A stretch of DNA of 64,000 bases from Ideonella sp. WA131b (lineage in GTDB: Bacteria; Pseudomonadota; Gammaproteobacteria; Burkholderiales; Burkholderiaceae_C), in assembly GCA_023657425.1 (NCBI GenBank), contig JAGTJW010000003.1, positions 248,001 through 312,000 of the forward strand, read 5' to 3'. This document shows, in pieces, positions 27,081 to 36,980 of the stretch. The notes under the pieces were generated by a model. That model searched no databases and was not told where the DNA came from. It saw only the letters and a list, made by a program, of their open reading frames with translations. How positions within the stretch are numbered: the stretch's first letter is position 1; every line of letters begins with the position of its first letter. Position numbers and translations under genes: made by a program.

Positions 27081-30000
27081 CAGCCGCGAGCGGCGACGCC
27101 GGGATCCCGTCCGCGCTGCCGCCGGGGCTGTGGGACTCGGCGGTGCCGATGTGGCTGCAAGGGCCGGACTTCCGTGTCGTTGACGTCAACGAGGCTTGCG
27201 CCCGGCTTCTGGGCCGGGCGCGCGAGCGCCTGCGCGGACTGGATGCGGTCGACTGGCTGCCGCCCGAAGACCGCGAACGGGCGCGCCAGGAGCGGCGCCT
27301 GGGCGGCATCGGCGGGGTTGTGCGTTGCCGCCTGCCCGACGGCGATGGCCGATTGCGCTGGCTGGTCCAGACGTCGGTCGATCTCGGCGTGCCGGGCCGG
27401 CCGTCTTTGTTGCTGGTGCAGCTTCATGACGACCCCATCGGGCACGAAGTCCACGAGCGGGCACGTCGCGCCGATGACGAGATTGCGCGCTGGTTCGAAC
27501 TCAGTCCCGTGGGCATGGTGGTGTACGACAGCCGCGGGCTGGTGCTGCGCAGCAATGCGGCGTTCGAGACCCTTGTCGGCCGCGTGCCGGCGGCACTGGC
27601 CGATGCGTTGCCCGAGCTGCAGCGTCTGCTCGCTTGGGTGTCGACGGCCACTGGTGGCATGCTCGAGCCCGCGCTGGCCGAAGGCGAAGACGCCGTCGAG
27701 CGCCAAGCCGCATTGCCGGGGCCCCAGGGCAGGCGACGGGTGTGCGCCAGACTCGCTCGTCAGCAAGGCTGGCCGGGCCAAACGCGCGTCATGGCCGTGG
27801 TGCAGGACCGCAGCGCGGAAGACGAGCGCGACCGCGCGCATCGCGAGCTGGCGCTGCTCATGGACAGCGGCAGCATCGGTGTGTCGACCTTCGACCCAGC
27901 CCAAGGTTGGCTGCAACCGCTACCGGCCGGGCCCGCTGCACAGCCGGGCGGCGAGGCCACGCAGGCCAGCGCGCTGGTGGGCGTGGGCCGCGACAGCGTG
28001 CTGCCCGAGTCGCGGCCCGACTACGAGCGGCTGCTGCAGGCGCTGAAGGCCGGCGAAGCGGTCGACGTGACTTACGCCGTGCGCCACGCGCAGCTGGGGC
28101 TGCGCTGGCTGCACACCCGTGTCAGCCCGAATCTCGGCGGCGCTGTCGGCCGCACGACATCGGTCATCACCCGCGACGTCACCGACCGGCACGGTGCCAA
28201 CCTGCGCAACGAGCGGCTGATGCACGAGATGACAACCATCCTCGACAGCTCGCCAGCCGGCGTGGCCTACCTGCGCGGCCTTGCGCTGGTCCGTTGCAAC
28301 CGTCGCTTCGAGCGCATGCTGGGCTTCGCGGTCGGGGCCGCTGCCGGAGCCTCACTCAAGGAGATCCTGGCCCGCAGCATAGGGCCGGTGCGTGCCGTGC
28401 AGGACGCGCTGGTGGCGCTGGCCGAGGGCGGCAGCTTCGAGGCCGAGCTGCCCTTGGTACGCGACGAGGCCCCGCCCCGTTGGTTCTCGTTCAGCGTGCG
28501 ACGAGTCGGCCCGGCAGGCGACCAGGCCGAGGCGGTGGCCGTGCTCACCGACATCACCCGGCTGAAGATGCAGCAGGCCGAGCTCGAGAAGTCGGTGCGT
28601 GATCGCGAGCTGATGTTCAACGTCTCCGAGGTCGGCATCGTCTGGCAGCGAGGCACACGCATCGAACGCGCCAACCAGGCCATGGTCCTGCTCAGCGGCT
28701 GGAGCGCCACCGAGCTGGCCCTGCTCGACCCGGCAGAGCTCTACCCCGACACCCGAAGCTGCGTCGACTTCGAGGCGCGCATCGACCAGGGACTGCGGGC
28801 CGAGGCCCGCTTCGTGGGCGAGCGGCTGCTGAAGCGACGTGACGGCCGGCACGTCTGGGTGCAGGTGGCGGTGCGCCAGGTCGACCCCGAGGAGGCAGGC
28901 GCTGGGGTGATCAGCAGTTTCGTCGACATTGACGAGCGCAGGCGCGCGCGCGAGTCGCTCAGCGAGCAGGCCGAGCGCACGCGCGCCATCCTGGACTCGG
29001 TGCTGGTCGGCATTGTCACCGTCTCCGAGCGCGGCATCGAGTGGATGAACCGCTCGGCGCGGCGCATGTTTGCCGGCGAGCTGGCCGACCTCCTTGGCGA
29101 GCCGACGTCGATCGTGGCCACCTCCGAGCCCGGGCACCCGCTGCGCCGCGACGACTGGCTGGCGGTGCTGCAGGAAGGCACGGCCGAGACTTTCGAGTGC
29201 CGTCTGCGCGGCCGCGACGGGCGCGAGTTCTGGGTGGCCGGCAACGCCGTGCTCAGCCGGGGCCTGAGCGGTGGTCGCGAGGTGACCTTCGCGCTCCTCG
29301 ACATCGAGCGGCGCCGCCAGGCCGAACTGCGCATCGCCGAGGCCCAGGCCTCCCTGCAGCGCGTGATCGAGACCGCGCCGGCCGCCATCGCGCTGTTCGA
29401 CGCCGACACGCAGGTCGTGCGCCAGGCCAATCAGACGGCCGGGGCCTTCCTCGGGGCCGGGCTGTTCGCGGGCCGCGGCGACGCGGTCGGTGCGGTCGTG
29501 GCCGACCCGGCCCTGGCGGATGCGCTCGCCGGGTGGCTTCGGAGTGTCGTGGCGGGTGGTGTCCAGCAGCGCCACGAGTGGCGCAGTGGTGGCGACGATG
29601 CCGCCGACGCGCGGGTGTGGGACTGTCGGCTGGCGCCGCTGTCGGAGCCCGGCGAGCCTGGTTCGCGGCTGGTGTTGCTGGTGGCCAGTGATGTCACCGA
29701 GCAGCGCGCCGCGGAGCAGGCACGCCTGCTGGCCGCGATCGCCCAGCGCGAGACCCTGGTGCGCGAGGTTCACCACCGCATCAAGAACAACCTGCAGGGC
29801 GTGGCGGGCCTGTTGATGCAGACCGCCGGCAAGCACCCGGCGGTGAAGGACATCCTGACCGATGCGGTGGGCCAGGTGCAGGCCATCGCCCAGGTTTACG
29901 GCCTGCAGATGGGACGCGCGGGCCCGCTGGCCCTGACAGGTCTGCTGCGCGCGGTGACCGCATCGATGGCGCGCATGTCCGGCCGCACGATCGATGTGCA

Positions 30001-30367
30001 GGTGCGGGGCGAGGTGCCGCACGAGCTGCCGGAGAACGAATCGATCCCGATCGCGCTGATCCTCAATGAGCTGCTGAGCAACGCCATACGCCACGGCCAG
30101 GGCGGCGACGTGCGCTGCACCTTGGCGGTTGACGGCGAGGCCGTGGTGCTGGGCATTGCCTCGCAGGGCCGCCTGCCCGAGGGCTTCGAGCTGCAGCGCA
30201 CCGGGCGCAGCGCGGTGGCCGGTCTGGGCCTGGTCAGGGCCCTTCTGCCGCGGCGAAGCGGCCGCCTCAGGCTCGAGCAGCAGGGTCAGGAGGTGGTGGC
30301 CGTCATCGAGCTGCAGGCGCCGGCGGTGCGGTTGCCGACGCCATGGGCGGCCGACCCCGATCGGTGA
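27077..30367 (+). CDS. Multi-PAS sensor histidine kinase, HisKA_2 type
   Basis: This 1096-residue protein appears soluble: no membrane helix is evident. It contains about six PAS/PAC-like repeats (for example MWLQGPDFRVVDVNEACARL, MFNVSEVGIVWQRGTRIERA and LDSVLVGIVTVSERGIEWMN), a short coiled coil, a HisKA_2 phospho-acceptor motif LVREVHHRIKNNLQG (His about 898) and an HATPase with N box LILNELLSNAIRHG. HisKA_2 kinases commonly pair with regulators having RNA-binding or sigma-like outputs. A REC-ANTAR-like gene starts 11 bases downstream, which fits. It overlaps the HDOD gene by four bases. Its signal is unknown. Confidence 0.9.
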   Translation: MTAASGDAGIPSALPPGLWDSAVPMWLQGPDFRVVDVNEACARLLGRARERLRGLDAVDWLPPEDRERARQERRLGGIGGVVRCRLPDGDGRLRWLVQTSVDLGVPGRPSLLLVQLHDDPIGHEVHERARRADDEIARWFELSPVGMVVYDSRGLVLRSNAAFETLVGRVPAALADALPELQRLLAWVSTATGGMLEPALAEGEDAVERQAALPGPQGRRRVCARLARQQGWPGQTRVMAVVQDRSAEDERDRAHRELALLMDSGSIGVSTFDPAQGWLQPLPAGPAAQPGGEATQASALVGVGRDSVLPESRPDYERLLQALKAGEAVDVTYAVRHAQLGLRWLHTRVSPNLGGAVGRTTSVITRDVTDRHGANLRNERLMHEMTTILDSSPAGVAYLRGLALVRCNRRFERMLGFAVGAAAGASLKEILARSIGPVRAVQDALVALAEGGSFEAELPLVRDEAPPRWFSFSVRRVGPAGDQAEAVAVLTDITRLKMQQAELEKSVRDRELMFNVSEVGIVWQRGTRIERANQAMVLLSGWSATELALLDPAELYPDTRSCVDFEARIDQGLRAEARFVGERLLKRRDGRHVWVQVAVRQVDPEEAGAGVISSFVDIDERRRARESLSEQAERTRAILDSVLVGIVTVSERGIEWMNRSARRMFAGELADLLGEPTSIVATSEPGHPLRRDDWLAVLQEGTAETFECRLRGRDGREFWVAGNAVLSRGLSGGREVTFALLDIERRRQAELRIAEAQASLQRVIETAPAAIALFDADTQVVRQANQTAGAFLGAGLFAGRGDAVGAVVADPALADALAGWLRSVVAGGVQQRHEWRSGGDDAADARVWDCRLAPLSEPGEPGSRLVLLVASDVTEQRAAEQARLLAAIAQRETLVREVHHRIKNNLQGVAGLLMQTAGKHPAVKDILTDAVGQVQAIAQVYGLQMGRAGPLALTGLLRAVTASMARMSGRTIDVQVRGEVPHELPENESIPIALILNELLSNAIRHGQGGDVRCTLAVDGEAVVLGIASQGRLPEGFELQRTGRSAVAGLGLVRALLPRRSGRLRLEQQGQEVVAVIELQAPAVRLPTPWAADPDR

Positions 30368-30377
30368 CAATCCGCAG

Positions 30378-31034
30378 ATGGTGGATGCCCCCAACGCCCT
30401 GTCCCCGCCTGCCCCGGCCAGCAAGGGCCGGGTGCTCGTCGTCGACGATGACAGGCTGGTCCTGGCCACCGTCTCCCAGGGCCTTGCCGATGCCGGCTAC
30501 GAGGTCATCGACGCTGAAAACGGCGACGATGCCATCCTCTTGGCGCGCCAGCACCGGCCCGCGCTGGCGCTGCTCGATATCCGCATGCCGGGCATGACCG
30601 GCTTTGATGTGGCCGAGACGCTGCGCGACAAGTACGGCATCCCATTCATGTTCTTGTCGGCCTTTTCTGACGAGCCGACATTGGCCACCGTAAAGGCGCT
30701 GGGTGCCATCGCCTATCTGGTGAAGCCGCTCGAGGTGGGGCAGATCGTGCCGGCCGTCGAGGCCGCCTTCGGGCGCCTGCGCAGCGAAGGCCTGCCGGCC
30801 CGGACGTCGCGGCGCGACGCCGCCGGCTATGCGACGGCCGTTCCCCTGGCCGAGCCTCGGGCTGACCCGCTGGCTGACCCGGTGCCGCTGGCGGTCGGTG
30901 TGCTGATGCACCGCTTCTCGCTCACGCGGTCGCAGGCACTGCAGCGCCTGCAGCGTCAGGCCCAGGAGCAGGGCCTGGCACTGGCGCAACAGGCTGCCCG
31001 GCTGCTCGTGGCCGTGGAGCAGTTGTCGGCCTGA
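30378..31034 (+). CDS. Response regulator with C-terminal ANTAR-like domain
   Basis: I start it at ATG 30378 (MVDAPNALSPPAP). Of 218 residues, the first 140 form a receiver: VVDDDRLVLATV, phospho-acceptor in LALLDIRMPGMTG, and a conserved lysine in YLVKPLEVGQ. After a flexible linker, residues about 170-215 (VGVLMHRFSLTRSQALQRLQ and the following helices) fit an ANTAR helical bundle, which binds paired RNA hairpins and prevents termination in AmiR/NasT-type systems. It should be the partner of the HisKA_2 kinase just upstream. Its RNA targets are unknown. Confidence 0.85.
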   Translation: MVDAPNALSPPAPASKGRVLVVDDDRLVLATVSQGLADAGYEVIDAENGDDAILLARQHRPALALLDIRMPGMTGFDVAETLRDKYGIPFMFLSAFSDEPTLATVKALGAIAYLVKPLEVGQIVPAVEAAFGRLRSEGLPARTSRRDAAGYATAVPLAEPRADPLADPVPLAVGVLMHRFSLTRSQALQRLQRQAQEQGLALAQQAARLLVAVEQLSA

Positions 31035-31050
31035 CCGGCCGGCCGCAAGC

Positions 31051-32316
31051 TCAGCCCGCACCCAGCACGACGTGGAAGCTGGCCCCGCGACCGGGGACGG
31101 AATCCGCCCATACCCGCCCGCCGTGGCGTTCAACGATGCGGCGAACCGAGGCCAGGCCCACCCCGTGGCCCGGGAAGTCGCTGGCGCTGTGCAGGCGCTG
31201 AAAGAGGCCGAACAGGCGGTCGGCCGAGCGCATGTCGAAGCCGGCGCCGTTGTCTCGCACCACGAAGCCCATCCCGCCCTTGCCACTGGGCGGCTCGCTC
31301 CGCACTTCGATGAGCGGGTGCGTGGCCTTGGCCGTGTACTTCCAGGCGTTGCCCAACAGGTTGTCGAGCACCAGGCGCAGCAACGTCGGGTCGCCATCGG
31401 CCTGCAGGGCGGGCTCGATATCCACTTCGACGACGCGATCGGGCGCGCTGCGCCGCAATTCCTCGACTACCAGGCCGGCCAGCTGCGACAGGTTCACCCG
31501 CTGGCGCGTCAACGGCTGCTGCGACAGCCGGGCCAGCGAGAGCATCGCGTCGATCATCAGGTTCATCCGCGCGGCGGCGCCGATCACGCGGTCGAGGTGG
31601 TCATTGCCGACGCGGTCGAGCTGCGTGCCGTAGTCTTCCTTCACGATCCGCGCGAAGCCCTCGACCACACGCAGCGGTGCACGCAGGTCGTGCGACAGCG
31701 TGAAGCCGAAGCTCTCAGACTCGGACCGCCGCTTGGAATCGGCACTGGCCACGGACAGCGCCGCCGCTGCGTGCCAGGCCAGCAGCCAGGACGGCCCCGC
31801 CAACAGCTGCCATGCGTCATCGGCCGCGGCGGCAGTCGGCCCAGCCAGGCGCTCGTGCAGCCCGCCCGGCCAGTTGTCGCCGTCTGCCTGCGGCCAGGTC
31901 CGGCGGGCCGCGGCGTTGGCGTGCCGACACTGCCATTCGGCCCCGTTCGACACCAGGAGCACGGCCGGCGCCGGAAGGGCGTCGGTCAGCGCCTCGGCCT
32001 GTGCCAGGCAGGCCGGGTTGACCGGGACGTGCATGGGCAAGGCCTTGCCCGGCACCTCAGTTTCGCGAGGGTCGCGCGCCTGGCGCCCCAGGCGATAGGC
32101 CAGCACCGCGGCCAGAGCGCCCAGCGCCACGGCCACCGCTCCCAGTGTGGCGCCGGCCACCGGGGCCAGCGCGGTATCGGCGTCGGCGGCGGTGGCGGCC
32201 GACAGCAGCGCGGCCGTCACCGCGGCTGACACCGCGGCCTGTCGCAGCGCGGCCTGTCGCAGCGCGGGGCGCGTCGGCGTTGACGGCCGACTGCGCAGCG
32301 GGTGGGTCCAAGGCAT
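31051..32316 (-). CDS. Membrane sensor histidine kinase
   Basis: The 421-residue protein has two likely N-terminal membrane helices (about 28-45 and 52-74), a short variable sensor region, and a full kinase core: H box FTLSHDLRAPLRVVEGFARI, N box LRLVLDNLLGNAWKYTAKA, G1 DNGAGFDM, F box RLFGLFQRLH and G2 GHGVGLASVRRIVERHGG. It resembles phytochrome-like or bacteriophytochrome-associated kinases in its core but has no chromophore domain. It is convergent with the ANTAR regulator (16 bases apart) and divergent from the Hpt gene. Partner unknown. Confidence 0.9.
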   Translation of the reverse strand: MPWTHPLRSRPSTPTRPALRQAALRQAAVSAAVTAALLSAATAADADTALAPVAGATLGAVAVALGALAAVLAYRLGRQARDPRETEVPGKALPMHVPVNPACLAQAEALTDALPAPAVLLVSNGAEWQCRHANAAARRTWPQADGDNWPGGLHERLAGPTAAAADDAWQLLAGPSWLLAWHAAAALSVASADSKRRSESESFGFTLSHDLRAPLRVVEGFARIVKEDYGTQLDRVGNDHLDRVIGAAARMNLMIDAMLSLARLSQQPLTRQRVNLSQLAGLVVEELRRSAPDRVVEVDIEPALQADGDPTLLRLVLDNLLGNAWKYTAKATHPLIEVRSEPPSGKGGMGFVVRDNGAGFDMRSADRLFGLFQRLHSASDFPGHGVGLASVRRIVERHGGRVWADSVPGRGASFHVVLGAG

Positions 32317-32506
32317 TCGAGGATTCTAGGGACCGCGCGCTGCGCATCGGAATCCGACCATGGGCTCAAGTTCGGGCCGGCAGGGGCCGAAACTGCAGCG
32401 GTGGGCGTCAATCGCCTGCAGGGCTTGAGCAGCGCCTGTGATGGTTATGCTGCGGCCCGGGCGCATCAACCGACCGGCCTTGACTCACCCCCGCGAAACA
32501 GAAGCC

Positions 32507-32881
32507 ATGAGCGCTGACCCCGACCCCAAGCCCGAGCCGCTGGACGAGCAGGCGCTGACCCGATTGCGGGAGCTTGATCCTGACGGCCGCCAAGGCGTGG
32601 TCCGGCGGGTGCTCACGGCCTACGAGACCTCGCTCGCGCGCATGATCGCGCAGCTGCAATTGCAGACTGACACGGCCGATCCGGTCATCGTGGCAAGCAT
32701 CGCGCACACGCTGAAGAGTTCGTCGGCCAGCGCCGGTGCGCTCTCGCTGGCACAGGCCTGCGCTGACGTCGAGGCGCGGCTGCGCGGTGGCCAGGTAGCG
32801 AACTTACGCCACGAAATCCACCGGCTCGTCGCGCTCGCAGAGGCGGCACAGCAATCGGTCGCCACTATTCTCCGCGGGTAA
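32507..32881 (+). CDS. Stand-alone Hpt phosphotransfer protein
   Basis: Start at ATG 32507 (MSADPDPKPEP). The 124 residues are a single histidine phosphotransfer domain with the signature IAHTLKSSSASAGALSL; the histidine at about 75 is the phospho-acceptor. Such proteins relay phosphate between a kinase receiver and another receiver. The gene lies 31 bases before a REC-GGDEF-EAL gene, so that receiver is the natural target. No hybrid kinase is in the window, so the donor must lie elsewhere or be the unpaired kinase next door. Confidence 0.9.
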   Translation: MSADPDPKPEPLDEQALTRLRELDPDGRQGVVRRVLTAYETSLARMIAQLQLQTDTADPVIVASIAHTLKSSSASAGALSLAQACADVEARLRGGQVANLRHEIHRLVALAEAAQQSVATILRG

Positions 32882-32912
32882 AACCACCCGCTGCCCAGCC
32901 CCACGCGCGCCA

Positions 32913-35117
32913 ATGACATCCGCTCCGCTCCAGGTGGACGACGGCCTTCCCGAACAGCCTGCGGTCCTCCTCGTCGACGACGACGAAGTCAATCTCCTGT
33001 TCACGGCGCTGGCCCTTCGCGAACGCGGGTTCCGCATCACCGAGGCTGCCGGCGGGGAGCAGGCGCTGAAACTGCTTCGGCAGCAGACCTTCGACGTGGT
33101 GCTGCTCGACGCCATGATGCCGGGACTTGACGGCTTCGACACCTGTCGCTCGCTGCGCCGCATGCCGGGTCTGGAGAACCTCCCCGTGTTGATGCTGACC
33201 GGCCTGGACGACGACGCCTCGATCACGAAGGCGTACAACGTCGGCGCGACAGACTTCTTCGTGAAGAGCAACCAGTGGAGCCTGCTCGACGGACGCCTGC
33301 GTTACCTGCTGCGCGCCAGCCGCACCCGGATGGAGCTGGAGCGAAGCCGCGCCGAGCTTGCGCGCGCCCAGGATCTCGCCCGCATGGGCAGCCTGCAGAC
33401 GCGGCGCCATTCCGGCTTCCGGCTCGCGCCCGAGGCGCTTCGGGTCTTCGGCTACCCGCCCCAGGATTCGATCTCGCTGCGCGCGCTGCTGCGCATGGTC
33501 CCGGTCGATTCACGCCGCAAGCTGTCCGACGAACTGCACAGGGCGCTGCGTCACATGTCGCCGGTGGCCATCGACGTGCCCACCGTGCTGCTCGATGGCC
33601 GCGCGCGCATCGTGCACGTCGAGGCCGAGCCCGAGTTCAACGAGGCCGGTCGCGCCTCGGCCTACCGCGGCATCGTTCAGGATGTGACCGAGCGCCGCCA
33701 GGCCGAGGACGAGATCCGTCGCCTGGCCAACTTCGACGCGCTCACCGGCCTGCCCAACCGTCGCCAGCTGATCCTGCGCGCCGAGCGGGCGCTCGAGCAT
33801 GCCAAGCAGCTGCATCACCAGTTTGCGCTGCTGCTGATCGATCTCGACCGCTTCAAGGTGATCAACGACACGCTCGGCCACGGTGCCGGCGATGAGTTGC
33901 TGCTGCAGGTGGGCCGCAGGCTGGTGGCCTGCGTGCGCCACTCCGAAGCGGTGCTCGACGGCTCGATGGACAGCGCTGGGCTGCGCTCTCACCGCTCGCT
34001 CGAGGCCGTGGGCCGGCTGGGCGGCGACGAGTTCGTCGCGCTGCTGCCCGAGGTCGACGCCGACGCCGACGCGGAGCGTGTCGCCCAGCGGGTGCTGGAC
34101 GAGCTGCGCGAGCCCTTCCTCGTGGCCGGGCAGGAGTGCTTCGTCACCGCCAGCGTGGGCGTGGCGATCTACCCGCGCGACGGCGTCAGCGTTGTCGACC
34201 TGCTGCGCAACGCCGACGTGGCGATGTATTCGGTCAAGAACCAGGGCAAGAATGCCGCAGCGGTGTTCAACCCCATGCTCGCCGGGCGGGGCCGCGAGAA
34301 GCTGGAGCTCGAGACGGCGCTGCACAAGGCCATCGAGCGAGACGAGCTGGTGCTGCACTACCAGCCGCAGATCGACGTCCTGGCGGGCCGCGTGTCCAAG
34401 GTCGAAGCGCTGATGCGCTGGCAGCGCCAGGGCCGGCTGGTGCCGCCGGGGGAGTTCATCCCGCTGGCCGAGGACACCGGTCTCATCGTGCCGATGTCGG
34501 AGTGGGCGCTGCGCGAGGCCTCGCGCCAGGCCCGGTTGTGGGTGGACTCGTTCGGTTTCGACGATGCCATTGCGGTGAACATGCCCAGCCGGATGTTCGA
34601 GCGCTCCGACCTCGTCGAGCGCATCCACGAGTACGTGTGCCAGGCCGGCGTGCCGCACCGCATGATCCACCTTGAGATCACCGAGGACAACCTGATGAAG
34701 GATCTCCAGAGCGTGATCCCTTCGATCCACCGGCTCAAGGACATTGGGGTCGAGATCGCGATCGACGACTTCGGCATGGGCTACTCGAGCCTGGCCTACC
34801 TTTCCCAGCTGCCGATCGCCGAGCTCAAGATCGACCGCAGCTTCGTGCGTGAGCTCGACCTTGCACCCAAGAGCACGGCGGTGGTCACGGCCATCATCGC
34901 GCTGGCACGCGCTCTGGGGCTGCGTGTGGTGGCCGAGGGCGTAGAGACCGACCGCCAGCTGCGGGTTCTGCAGCGCTTGGGCTGCACGGTGATGCAGGGC
35001 TTCAAGTTCAGCCGTGCGCTGCCGGCGGTTGAGCTGGAACGCTGGATCGATCAGAACCGGCAGCTCCTGGCGGTGATGGCCGACGACGACGGCCAGCCGC
35101 TGCAGGCCAACGGTTGA
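32913..35117 (+). CDS. Response regulator with PAS-like, GGDEF and EAL domains
   Basis: This 734-residue protein controls c-di-GMP. Order: receiver (VDDDEVNLLF; phospho-acceptor in VVLLDAMMPGLDG), a PAS/PAC-like segment ending YRGIVQDVTERRQAED, a GGDEF domain with intact active site GRLGGDEF near 370, and an EAL domain with intact KVEALMRW near 497, LEITEDNLM and DDFGMGYSSLAYLSQL. Both synthase and phosphodiesterase motifs look functional, so net activity may depend on phosphorylation, probably through the Hpt protein encoded just upstream. Confidence 0.93.
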   Translation: MTSAPLQVDDGLPEQPAVLLVDDDEVNLLFTALALRERGFRITEAAGGEQALKLLRQQTFDVVLLDAMMPGLDGFDTCRSLRRMPGLENLPVLMLTGLDDDASITKAYNVGATDFFVKSNQWSLLDGRLRYLLRASRTRMELERSRAELARAQDLARMGSLQTRRHSGFRLAPEALRVFGYPPQDSISLRALLRMVPVDSRRKLSDELHRALRHMSPVAIDVPTVLLDGRARIVHVEAEPEFNEAGRASAYRGIVQDVTERRQAEDEIRRLANFDALTGLPNRRQLILRAERALEHAKQLHHQFALLLIDLDRFKVINDTLGHGAGDELLLQVGRRLVACVRHSEAVLDGSMDSAGLRSHRSLEAVGRLGGDEFVALLPEVDADADAERVAQRVLDELREPFLVAGQECFVTASVGVAIYPRDGVSVVDLLRNADVAMYSVKNQGKNAAAVFNPMLAGRGREKLELETALHKAIERDELVLHYQPQIDVLAGRVSKVEALMRWQRQGRLVPPGEFIPLAEDTGLIVPMSEWALREASRQARLWVDSFGFDDAIAVNMPSRMFERSDLVERIHEYVCQAGVPHRMIHLEITEDNLMKDLQSVIPSIHRLKDIGVEIAIDDFGMGYSSLAYLSQLPIAELKIDRSFVRELDLAPKSTAVVTAIIALARALGLRVVAEGVETDRQLRVLQRLGCTVMQGFKFSRALPAVELERWIDQNRQLLAVMADDDGQPLQANG

Positions 35118-35120
35118 GCC

Positions 35121-36809
35121 GTGGCGGTGGCCGTCAGCGCGATGGCCGGTCCCGCGCCTGCGGAGCGACCGACGCCGGCCCAGCTGGCCAAGGGTGCGCT
35201 GCGACGCCTCGCCCAGGCCCAGCTCGAACCCACCCCCGAGCACTTCGCCCGGGCCTACGCCGAGGAAGCCGGCGGGCCGGTGGCGGCAGTGCCTCCCGCC
35301 GCCGACTCGCGCGCCATCGGCATGGCCTGGGTACAGCTCTTCGAGCGCCTTGCGCGCCAGCTGCCGCGGGGCGGTCGCCAGTGGACGCAGGCCCGCCGGC
35401 GCGACAGCCTGCAGCGCGTGCTGGATGGCAGCCGCAGCGATGCCGTCCGCCTGCAGCAGCGCCTGGGCGCTCTGATGACGGCCTGGGAGACCGATCAGGC
35501 GGCTGACCCGGTGATCAGCGGCCTGGAGGACGGCGGCCTGCCTCCGGCCGCCGCCGAGTCGCCGTCGCCGATGCCGGTGCCGGTGTCGGCCGGTGACATG
35601 GGGACCTGGAACGCGATCGTGGCGTCCCTGGCCGGCACGCTGCGTGTGGCACTGCCGGCTGCCGAGCCCGACGCCGCTGCACTTGCGCAGCGCCTGGCCG
35701 CGGTGGCCGAGGCCATCGCGGCCGACGGGGCCACTGCGGCGCATGTGCTGTCGGTGTCGGTGCTGTGCGACGAGGCCAGCGAGTTGCTCGGACGAGGGCA
35801 CCGCATCGTCGAGCGGCTGGCAGCGCTCTGCCACGAGCTGACCGAGGGCCTTTCCGAGCTCACCGAGGACGACGGCTGGGTGCAGGGTCAGTGCGGGCGC
35901 CTGCGCGCCGCCGTGGCCGGTGATCGCAGCGTGCGGGGCCTGCGTGCCGCGCAGTCGTTGCTGGCCGAGACGCGCCAGCGCCAGCGCGGCATGCTCGGCG
36001 AACGCCGCGCCGCCCGCGAGGCGCTCAAGCTGCTGATGCAGGACATGGTGCGCGAGGTGGGCGACCTCGGCGAGCATACCGGCCGCTTCCAGCTGGCCAC
36101 CGAGCAGCACGCCGAGGCCATCGCCGCGGCCGACTCGTTGCCCGGGCTGGCCCAGGTGGTGCAGGCCCTGCTCGACGACACGCGCACGGTGCACGGTGCG
36201 GTCACGCGCTCGAAGGAGAAGCTGCAGGCCGACCAGGCCCGGGCAGGCGAGCTCGAGGCGCGCGTGCGGGCACTCGAGGCCGAGCTCAAGCGGCTGTCGG
36301 ACGAGGTCTCCACCGACCTGCTGACGCAGGTGGCCAACCGCCGCGGCCTGATGCTGGCCTTCGAGGCTGAAGTGGCGCGCTGCGACCGTGAGGCCGCCAG
36401 CGGCAGCGAGCCGCTGCTGGCGGTGGGCCTGATCGACATCGACAACTTCAAGAAGCTCAACGACACCCTGGGCCATGCCGCCGGCGACGAGGCGCTGAGG
36501 TCGTTGGCCTCCGCGGTGCGCCAGCGTCTGCGCCCTGAGGACCACTTCGCCCGCTTCGGGGGTGAGGAGTTCGTGGTGCTGATGCCGGGCACCGGCGTCG
36601 AGGAGGCGCGCCAGGCATTGACGCGGCTGCAGCGCAGCCTCTCCGAGGCCCTGTTTCTGCACGAGGGCGGTGAGGTCTTCGTCACCTTCTCGGGTGGCGT
36701 CACGGCCTGGCGAAGCGGCGAAGCCCTGGATCTGGCGCTGGAGCGTGCCGACCGCGCGCTCTATGAGGCCAAGCGAACCGGCAAGAACCGCACCTGCTTG
36801 CTCCGCTGA
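35121..36809 (+). CDS. Diguanylate cyclase with long N-terminal helical region
   Basis: The 562-residue protein has no membrane helix. Residues 1-390 are mostly helical, with a coiled coil near 370-395 (AGELEARVRALEAELKRLSD), and precede a GGDEF domain with intact site FARFGGEEFVVLMPG near 480. It should make c-di-GMP. The N-terminal module resembles that of other stand-alone cyclases but I cannot name it. The given start is GTG 35121, three bases after the previous stop; ATG 35142 is an alternative. It probably shares a transcript with the Hpt and REC-GGDEF-EAL genes. Confidence 0.9.
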   Translation: MAVAVSAMAGPAPAERPTPAQLAKGALRRLAQAQLEPTPEHFARAYAEEAGGPVAAVPPAADSRAIGMAWVQLFERLARQLPRGGRQWTQARRRDSLQRVLDGSRSDAVRLQQRLGALMTAWETDQAADPVISGLEDGGLPPAAAESPSPMPVPVSAGDMGTWNAIVASLAGTLRVALPAAEPDAAALAQRLAAVAEAIAADGATAAHVLSVSVLCDEASELLGRGHRIVERLAALCHELTEGLSELTEDDGWVQGQCGRLRAAVAGDRSVRGLRAAQSLLAETRQRQRGMLGERRAAREALKLLMQDMVREVGDLGEHTGRFQLATEQHAEAIAAADSLPGLAQVVQALLDDTRTVHGAVTRSKEKLQADQARAGELEARVRALEAELKRLSDEVSTDLLTQVANRRGLMLAFEAEVARCDREAASGSEPLLAVGLIDIDNFKKLNDTLGHAAGDEALRSLASAVRQRLRPEDHFARFGGEEFVVLMPGTGVEEARQALTRLQRSLSEALFLHEGGEVFVTFSGGVTAWRSGEALDLALERADRALYEAKRTGKNRTCLLR

Positions 36810-36980
36810 GTCCGTCCTCGCGTCTCTCGGCCGGAGGATGCCTTCGGTGACAGCGATCAGACCGGTTGGCGGGTGCGAGATGTCGACAAACAACCTGCGG
36901 TGGACGTTTGTTTGGTCACGGCGCCAGCCTCGCGTCCTGAGCCCATGGCCATCATCAGCCGGTCGGGGTAAACGTCCTGA

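Noticed and set aside
33510..36893. Very long open frame on the minus strand opposite the c-di-GMP genes
   Set aside because: It is antisense to two intact GGDEF proteins; its translation is rich in H, Q, R, G and lacks any family motif. Long antisense frames are expected in such GC-rich DNA.
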